Below the pieces are notes generated by a model. The model was not told the DNA's origin. It did no database searches and was given only the letters and a program-made list of their open reading frames with translations. 16,915 bases of DNA. Source: F1-60-MAGs163 sp046091165 (GTDB taxonomy: Bacteria > Actinomycetota > Thermoleophilia > Solirubrobacterales > Solirubrobacteraceae). Below are positions 7,725 to 16,700 of the stretch, piece after piece. Made by a program: the position numbers and the translations under genes. Location: NCBI GenBank assembly GCA_046091165.1, contig JBJTBE010000010.1, positions 1 through 16,915 on the forward strand, in the 5' to 3' direction. Numbering within the stretch: position 1 is the stretch's first letter; each line of letters begins with the position of its first letter.

Positions 7725-10700
7725 TCGGCCACCACCGGCTCGGTCGCGCTTCCTTCGTCGATGACCATCGGCACCGGCTCGTGGACACCGGTCTCCTCCG
7801 CCGGGACGACGCCGGCGGCCGCCGACCTCACGGGCACGCTGCGGGCGATCGTCGTCGGCACCAACGCCACGGTCAAGGTGGGCACGACGACCGGCCTCAC
7901 CCAGCCGACCGGTTACACGAACTGGACCACCGGCGCCACGGAGATCGCCTTTACCGGTTCCCTGGCCGACATCAACACCGCCCTTGCCACCCTCTCGGTC
8001 AAGGGAACGGCCACCGGCTCCGGCAGCGTCGGCGTCTACGTGGTGCCTAACGGCTGCGGGCCTTTCAACCCGACTACCGGCAACTACTACCGCTTTACCT
8101 CCGCGGTCGTCGGCGACTACTCGTCGGCCCGTGCGTACGCCCGCGGCCTTGCCTGTAACGGCCTGGGTGGCTATCTGGCGTCGATCAACAGCTCCGCCGA
8201 GATGTCGTTCCAGATGGACAAGGTCAGTAACGGTGACGGGATGCTCGGTGGCCGCAAGGCGGGCGGCGGCTGGACATGGTTCGACGGGCCGGCCGGGCTC
8301 AGCGGTACCCCGGTGACCTACTTTGCCGGCTCCTGGTGCTCGGGCGAGCCGAACAACTACGGCGGTAACGAAGTCATCATCTGGCACACCTACCGGGGCT
8401 GCTGGAACGACTCACCGGAGAACACTTCCGGCACCAACTACAGCCAGCCCATGTACATCGAGTACGGCGGGATCACCGGGCAGACGCCCGATCAGGAAGC
8501 CACCGGCACCATCTCGATGTCGGTCGACGGCACCAAGCCCACGGCCAGCTGGTCCACGACTCCCTCGTCTCCGGCAAGCGCGAACCCCCTCGCCTACACC
8601 CTCACCTTCTCGAAGGAGGTCTCCGGACTGACCGCCGGCGACCTCACCAACGCCGGCACCGCCACCGGCTGTGTCCTCACCCCGGCAAGCGCCTCGGGCA
8701 CGGTCATCAACGTCTCGGTCAGTGGCTGCTCCTCGACCGGGACAGTAATCGCCCGGCTGGCAGCCGACTCGGTGACCGACCCGCTGGGGAACACCGGGCC
8801 GGCGTCGCGGCTTTCCGCGACCTCCGTGACCATCGACCGGACCGCTCCGACTGTCACCTGGGGGTCTGCGCCCTCTTCGCCGACCAGCGCCTCGTCGCTG
8901 ACCTTCCCGATCACCTTCAGCGAGACGGCCTCGGGGATCGTCGCCGGCGACTTCACCAACGCCGGTAGCGCCACCGGCTGCTCGTTCGCTCCCTCGGCGG
9001 CGAGCGGGACCACGGTGAACGTGGTGGTGACCGGGTGCTCGGAGGGGACGGTGATCCCCCGGATCGCTGCCGGTTCGGTGACCGACGCGGCCGGCAATTC
9101 CGGCCCCGCCACGGCGCAGGCCGCCGGCACGGGCACGGTTGACCGCCCCGCCCCGGTGCCCACCTGGGGCTCGGCGCCGCCGACCCCGACCAGCGCCACG
9201 ACCCTCACCTGGGGAATCTCCTTCTCGGAGTCGGTCTCGGGGATAGCCGCCGCGGACTTCAACAACGCCGGCACCGCAACCGGTTGCGTCTTTACCCCCT
9301 CGGCCGCCAGTGGCACGTCGATCAACGTGGTCGTGACCGGCTGCTCGGCCACCGGGACAGTCACTCCACGGCTCCTGGCGGGAGGGGTCGCCGACGCGGC
9401 CGGCAACACGGCCCCCGCGTCGGCCCTCAACGCCGGCACGGTGACCGTCGACCGCACCGCCCCCACGGTCAGCTGGACCTCCCCTCCCGCGTCGCCCAGC
9501 AACTCCGCTTCGATCACCTACTCGATCACCTTCAGCGAAGAGGTCTCCGGGATCGCGGCCGGCGACTTCACCAACATCGGCTCGGCGGTGGGCTGCGTCT
9601 TCACGCCCTCGGCGGCCACGGGAACCTCCATCACGCTCGTAGCGAGCGGTTGCGGCGCGGGCACCGTCCAGCCCAGGCTCGCGGCCAACTCGATTACCGA
9701 TACCGCCGGCAACACCGGGCCCGCCCTCATCTCGGACGGCAGCCTGGTGACCATCGACCGGACGGCACCCACCGTCACCTGGGGTGCAACCCCGTCATCG
9801 CCGACGAACCTGGCCTCGCTCACCTTCCCCATCAACTTCAGCGAGACGGTCGTTGGCGTCGTGGCCGGCGACTTCACCAACGCCGGCACGGCGACCGGCT
9901 GCTCGTTCGCGCCCTCCACATCCACCGGCACGACGATCAACATCGTGGTGAGCGGCTGTGGCACCGGGACGGTGATCCCGCGCCTCGCCGCCGACGGGGT
10001 CTCCGACGCCGCCGGCAACACGGCGCCCCCCACGGCACTGAACGCGGGGACGGTGACCGTCGACCGCACCCCGGCCACCGTGTCGTGGACCTCATCGCCG
10101 GCCAGCCCCACCTCCTCGGCGATCCTCGTCTGGTCGTTGAGCTTCTCGGAGACGGTCAGCGGGATTGCCGCCGCTGACTTCAGCAACGCCGGCACCGCGA
10201 CCGGATGCATCTTCACCCCCTCGGCGGCTATGGCGGCGTCGATCAACCTCACCGTCTCCAACTGCTCCAACGGCACGGTCATTCCGGTGCTGGCCGCCAA
10301 TGGCGTGCTCGACCCGGTGAACAACCCGAGCCCGTCGTCTGCCTCCACGGCCCCGGCGGTCAGCCGCGACAGCACCGCCCCGACGGTGAGCGCCACGACG
10401 CCGGCGTCCAACGGCTCGCCCGGCGACCTTGTCTACACGTTCACCTTCAGCGAGGAGATCGCCGGGCTCGCCTCGGGTGATTTCTCCAACACGAGCAACG
10501 CCACCGGCTGCTCGTTCACGCCATCTTCCTCCACCGGCACGGTCATCACCGTCACCGCCAGCGGCTGCTCCGCGGGTGGGGTGGCCATCCGCCTCGCCGC
10601 CGGGTCGGTCACCGACCTGGCCGGCAACACCGGGCCGGCGACCGCCTACACGGGAACGGTCGTCCGTAACGGGGCTCGCTCGCAGCCCAACTTCAAGATC

Positions 10701-13700
10701 AACAGCCTCGGCGCGAGCCCGTACACCCTGAGGACGGGCATCTCCTCCTTCACCGGCGACGACCGTGGCGGGATAGCCATCACTACGCAGAAGGTCTTCG
10801 TGGGTGGAGACGCCTCGCTGGGGAGTTTCAACCTCTCGGACCTGGGGTCGCCCGCCGCCGCCGTGGCGGGGCCGGCGCCATCATGGTGGGACGGGCTGGT
10901 CAGCGACCTTCGTGCCCGGAAGGCTTACTCGTTTGACGGGCCGAACTACGCATCCGGTAACGGGGCCGGCGGGACGATCACCGGGCTGACCGAGCTGGAT
11001 CCCACGACCGGCCAGAGAACGCTGAACAAGGTCACGCTTTCCCAGCCGCTGACGGTTTCGGGAACGAACGGGATCTTCTCCGGTTATGGACGGGTCGTGA
11101 TCTGGGACTCCGGCAACAACCGCGTCTACGACATCGAGATGCCGAGCGGGACGGTCGACGATCTCGGCGTCCGTTCCGTTCCGGCCGGCAAGGTGGCATC
11201 GGAGGCGCCAAGCGGGTCAAGCTGGGGGACGGCTGAGTACTTCGACGGCCAGCTCTACCTCAACTACGTGGAGACCAGCACCCGCATCGTGAGGATGAGG
11301 GTCTCCGACGGCGTGACGACCACCCTTGGTTCGTTCCCGAGCGGCCTGGGGGACATGGCCAGCTTCACCGTCGACCCGTCCACCAACCGCTGGTACTTCA
11401 GGTTCGAAACGGCCTCATCGACCTTCAGCGGCGGAGGTGACGAGAACGTCGGGTTTTCCGTTGCCAGCTTCACCACCGGGCCGGGCGCGACCTGGGGCAC
11501 CGCTCCGTCCTCGCCCAATAACGCTTCGTCGCTGACCTTCCCGATCACCTTCAGCGACACGGTCTCCGGCGTCGCCTCCGGCGACTTCTCCAACCTCGGT
11601 ACCGCCACCGGCTGCTCCATCACCCCGTCGGCGGCCAGCGGGACCCTGATCAGCGTTTCCGTCAGCGGCTGCTCGGAAGGAACCGTGCAGCTGCGCCTCG
11701 CCGCCAACTCGGTAACCGACGCCAACGGCAACCCCGGTCCTTCCACGGCGACCGACTCGGGAACGGTCACGATCGACCGCACCGCGCCCACCGCAGCCTG
11801 GTCGGGCACCCCGGCTACGCCGACCTCCTCGGCTACCCAGGCCTGGACGCTGACCTTCAGCGAGTCGGTCTCGGGCGTTACCTCGGGCGACTTCACCAAC
11901 GCAGGCACGGCCACCGGCTGCACCTTCACCCCGAGCGGTTCCAGCGGCACCACCTTCACCGTTACCGCCTCCGGTTGCGGCGACGGCACGGTCGCCCCGC
12001 GCCTGGCCGCATCCGCCGCCTCCGACGCCGCCGGGAATGCCGCCCCCGCCTCCCCGGCCGACGGCGGGACGGTCACCGTGGACCGTTCCGGACCGGTAGG
12101 CACCTGGGGCAGCGCCCCGTCCTCGCCGACCAACGCCGGCTCGCTGACCTTCCCGATCAGCTTCAACGAGACGGCCTCCGGGATCGCTTCCGGCGACTTC
12201 ACCAACGCCGGCAGTGCGACCGGCTGCACCTTCACACCTTCCGCGCCCAGCGGTACATCGATAAGCGTCGTGGCGAGCGGCTGCTCGGAGGGCACCGTCC
12301 AGCCGCGCCTGGCCTCCGGCGCGGTGACCGACGCCCTGGGCAACACCGGGCCGGCAAGCGCCGCGACGGCGACGTCGGTAACCGTGGACCGCTCGGCCCC
12401 GACGGCTACGTGGGGCAGCTCCCCGGCGTCGCCGACCAACGCTTCGTCGCTGACCTTCCCGCTCTCGTTCGGGGAGTCGGCATCGGGAATCGATTCCGGT
12501 GACTTCACCAACGCCGGAACGGCCACCGGCTGCGCTTTCACACCGTCGGCTACCGGCGGCACCTCGATCGACGTCGTGGCGAGCGGCTGCTCGGAAGGCA
12601 CCGTTCAGCCGCGGCTGGCTTCAGGCGGGGTGACCGACGCGGCCGGCAACACCGGGCCGTCCAGCGCGGCGACGGCCACCAGCGTGACCGTCGACCGCAC
12701 CGCCCCCACGGTCTCCTGGGGCTCGGCTCCTTCCTCGCCGAACAACGCAGCTTCGCTGACCTTCCCGGTCACCTTCAGCGAGAACGTCTCGGGCATCACC
12801 TCCGGTGACTTCACCAACGCCGGCACCGCCACCGGCTGCGTCTTCACGCCGTCGGCGGCCAGCGGAACATCGGTTGACGTCGTGGCCAGCGGCTGCTCGG
12901 AGGGCACCGTCCAGGTTCAGCTTGCCGCCGGCGCCACCGCCGACGCCGCGGGCAACGCCGGCCCCGCCATTGCCGCCTCCTCGGGCGCGGTAACGGTGGA
13001 CCGCACCGCACCGACCGCTACCTGGACCTCACCCCCGACCTCCCCGAACAACAGCAGCTCCATCACCTTCGCGGTCTCGTTCAGCGAGATGGTCAGCGGC
13101 ATAGCCTCGGGCGACTTCTCCAACGCCGGCACCGCTACGGGCTGCACCTTCACCCCGGGAGCTTCGAGCGGGTCGCTGGTTTCGGTGGTCGTCACCGGCT
13201 GCTCGGACGGAACGCTCGCTCCGGTGCTCCAGGCGGGAGCCATCACCGACCTGGGCGGAAATGCGGGCCCTGGTGTCCCGGCGAGCTCCGGCTCGATCGT
13301 CGTCGACCGCACCGCCCCTACCGCCGCCTTCACCGTCGTGCCCACGTCGCCGACGAGGGCTTCGTCGCTGAGCTGGACGCTGGCTTTCAGCGAGTCGGTG
13401 GCCGGCATCTCGGCTTCCGACTTCTCCAACGCCGGCACCGCCACCGGCTGCCAGTTCGCCGTCTCGGCCAGCGCGGGAACCTCGGTGAACATCACGGCAA
13501 CCGGCTGCGCGGAAGGCAGCGTGGAGCTGCGGATGGCTGCCGGCTCGGTGACCGACGGCGCCAACGCCGGCCCGGCCTCGGCCACCACCGCCGCCTCGGT
13601 TTCCGTCGACCGCACCGCTCCCGCAACGCCGGTCATCTCCGGCCTGCCGGCTCAGGCGACATCAGCCACGGCGGAAACGGTGACCTTCACCGGCGGCGAG

Positions 13701-16700
13701 CCGGGGCTGAGCTACGAGTGCTCGCTCGACGGCGGTGCCTGGGCGCCGTGCTTCAGCCCGGAGTCCCTAACCGGCCTGGCCGAGGGCGGCCACGCCTTCC
13801 GCGTGCGCTCGACCGATGCGGCCGGGAACACCGGTCCGGTCGCCAGCCGCAGCTGGTCGGTTGACCTGACCCCGCCGAACCTGGCCCCGACCGCTACGGG
13901 GATGCCCACCGGAACCACCTCCTCGAGCTCCCTGAACCCGACGATCAGCGGCGAGGCCGGGAACACGCTGATGTGCCAGCTGGACGGCGCCGGGTGGGTG
14001 CGCTGCACCTCGCTCCTGCCGGTCACGGGACTGGCCGACGGCCCTCACACCCTCGAAGCGCGCCAGCAGGATCCGGCCGGAAACAACGGTCCCGTCGCCA
14101 GCTGGGTCTGGGCGGTGGATACTGCACCGCCGGCCAACCCGCCCCAGGCCGGTGGCGGGCCCGCATCCACGTCGGATAACACGCCGACCTTCACCTTCAC
14201 CGGCGACGCCGGTAACACGTTCCAGTGCCAGGTCGACAGCGGCGCCTGGACGGCCTGCACCTCGCCGTTCACCACCCCGACACTTCCCGACGGCAACCAC
14301 ACCGTGAAGTTCCGCCAGGTCGACGGCGCCGGCAACACCGGCCCGGTAGAGACGGTCTCGTTCACCGTGGATACCCAGGCTCCCCCGGAGGTCGGCGTAT
14401 CGGGTATCCCGCCGAGTCCCACCAACTCGCAGTCGGCAAGCCTCACGCTCACCGGGTCGGCGGGGGCAACGATCGAGTGCAGGGTCGACGGAGGCAGCTG
14501 GGCGAGCTGCACCTCGCCGCTCTCCCTCACCGGCCTGGCGGAGGGCAATCACACCGTCGTCCTTCGCCAGACGGGAAGTAATGGCGTGGTCAGCGCGGAG
14601 ACGACCATACGCTGGGCCGTCGACCTGACGCCGCCCACCTATGCCCCGGGCGTCGTCGACCGGCCCGACCTGGAGACCAACGCCACCACCGCCGGCTTCG
14701 ACCTCGCCGCGATCGCACCCGACACCCTCCAGTGCCGCCTCGACGGCGGCTCCTGGGGCCCGTGCCCCTCGCCGCTCCAGTACACCGGCCTGGCCGACGG
14801 CAACCACACCCTCGAGGCGCGCGCCCGCGACCAGGCCGGTAACACCGGCCCGGTCAGCACCGTCAACTGGAACATCGACCGCACCCCGCCCTCCAACCAG
14901 CCGACCGTGCTGAGCGTCCCGTCGGGCACCGTCGCCGACGCGACCGCCGATGTCTCGTTCGGCGTCGACCCCGGCACCACCGCCCAGTGCTCGCTCGACG
15001 GCGCCACGTGGCAGCCGTGCGTCTCCCCGCTCTCGCTGACCGGCCTGGCCGACGGCTCCCACACCCTGCGGATACGGCTCGTGGACGCGGCCGGTAACGC
15101 GGGCCCGGAGATCGCGAGTACGTGGGCGGTCGACACGACCGGGCCGGCGGCGCCGACCGTCACCGGCGTGCCGACCGGCACCACCGCCACCGCGGACCTG
15201 AACGCCAGTTTCACCGGCGAGCCGGGTGGCAGCTTCGAATGCCAGCTCGACGGCGGCAGCTGGACCGCATGCACCAGCCCGTTCACCGAGAGCGGCCTGA
15301 CCGACGGCTCGCACATCTTCAAGGTCCGCCAGATCGACTCGCTGGGCAACGTCGGCACGGCGCGGACCTCCTCATGGACCGTCGATACGACCGCCCCGTC
15401 CAGCGCGCCGTCGCTGGGATCGGGCCCGGCCGAAGGGTCTTCGGTGACCGACACCACGCCGACCTTCGAGTTCAGCGGTGCTCCGGCAGGCGAGAGCTAC
15501 CAGTGCCGCATCGACGGCGGCGCCTGGGCGGCCTGCACCAGCCCCTTCACCCTGCCTGAGCTTGCCCTTGGCAGCCACAGCTTCGAGGCGCGCCTGGTCG
15601 ACGCTGCCGGCAACACCGGCCCGGTCACCCGTCGGGACTTCGAGGTGGTCGCACCGCCTGCTCCCCCGAGCAGCGACCGCCCCCGACTGGTGGACAGCAC
15701 CCCCGAGGTGAGCGGTGAGGGAGAGGTCCTCACCCGCGTTGCCTGCGATTCGCCGAGACCGTGTCGCGTCACGCTCAGCATCAACATCGGGGGCGTTTCG
15801 GTGGCCGCCGGTGAGGGCACGATCCCCGCCGGGCAGACCGGCACGATCCCCGTCGAGCTCCCCGAAAGCCTTCAGGCCCGCCTTGCCCGGGAGGGTTCGA
15901 TCACGATTACCGTCCGCTCGGTGATCGAGGTGGAGGGATCGCGGGTGGAGACCGAGACCAGCTTCCGGATCACCGCGCCGCCGGCCCGCGAGGCCCGCAA
16001 CTGGCGCGTAAAGCCCAGCAGCAATGGCGACGCACGCTTCAGCGCCTCATGTGAGGGCACGCTCTCCAGCCGCTGCGACGGAACGCTGACCCTCTACGAC
16101 GCTTCGACCTTCGACACCGGCACCGCCACGAGCGCCGCTGCCTCCAAGAAGGTTGTCGTCGCCACCGCCAAGCTCGCCGGTCCCTCCGGCAAGCCGATAG
16201 TCGTTACCGCGAAGCTCAACGCCGAGGGCAGGAAGCGGCTGCGCAGGAACGGCTACCTGAAGATCCGGCCGCTGGTGGAGTTCACAGGCGCCACCGCCTC
16301 CGGCCAGCCGGCGCCCTACCGGATCAACGCCATGACCACCGCCCGCTGGATCCGCGCCGCGCTGGCCGCGGTGGAGTCCGGCGGTGACGTGCGCAAGGAC
16401 CTAAACCGCCTGCTCGACCGGGCACGCGGGGGCTCTGTCATCTTCTCCGACGCCGAGCGGACGATGGCCCGCAACATCATCCCGCGTCGCGTGCGCACCC
16501 TGGGCGCGGTCAAGGCGCTCCCGAAGGAGCCCTCGCAGGTGAGGGGCGCCCGCAGCCTCGCCGTCTGCTCGATGGAGCGCAGCCTCGCCGCCGGCCAGGA
16601 GTACCGGCGCTATTTCGCCACCGGCAGCTATCGCCGTTACGTGAAGGGCAGCGTCCACAGTCACAACGCCACCAACTGCAAGGACGGCTTCCTGGCCCGC

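Noticed and set aside
8594..13636. Minus-strand open frames opposite the type A repeats
   Set aside because: They mirror the repeat unit and its codon bias, and so repeat the same translated text. No start signal or independent motif supports them.
8526..15650. Regular repeats considered as a CRISPR or satellite array
   Set aside because: The periods are 306 and about 254 bases, all multiples of three on average, in one open frame coding for Ig-like domains. There are no short direct repeats with unique spacers.
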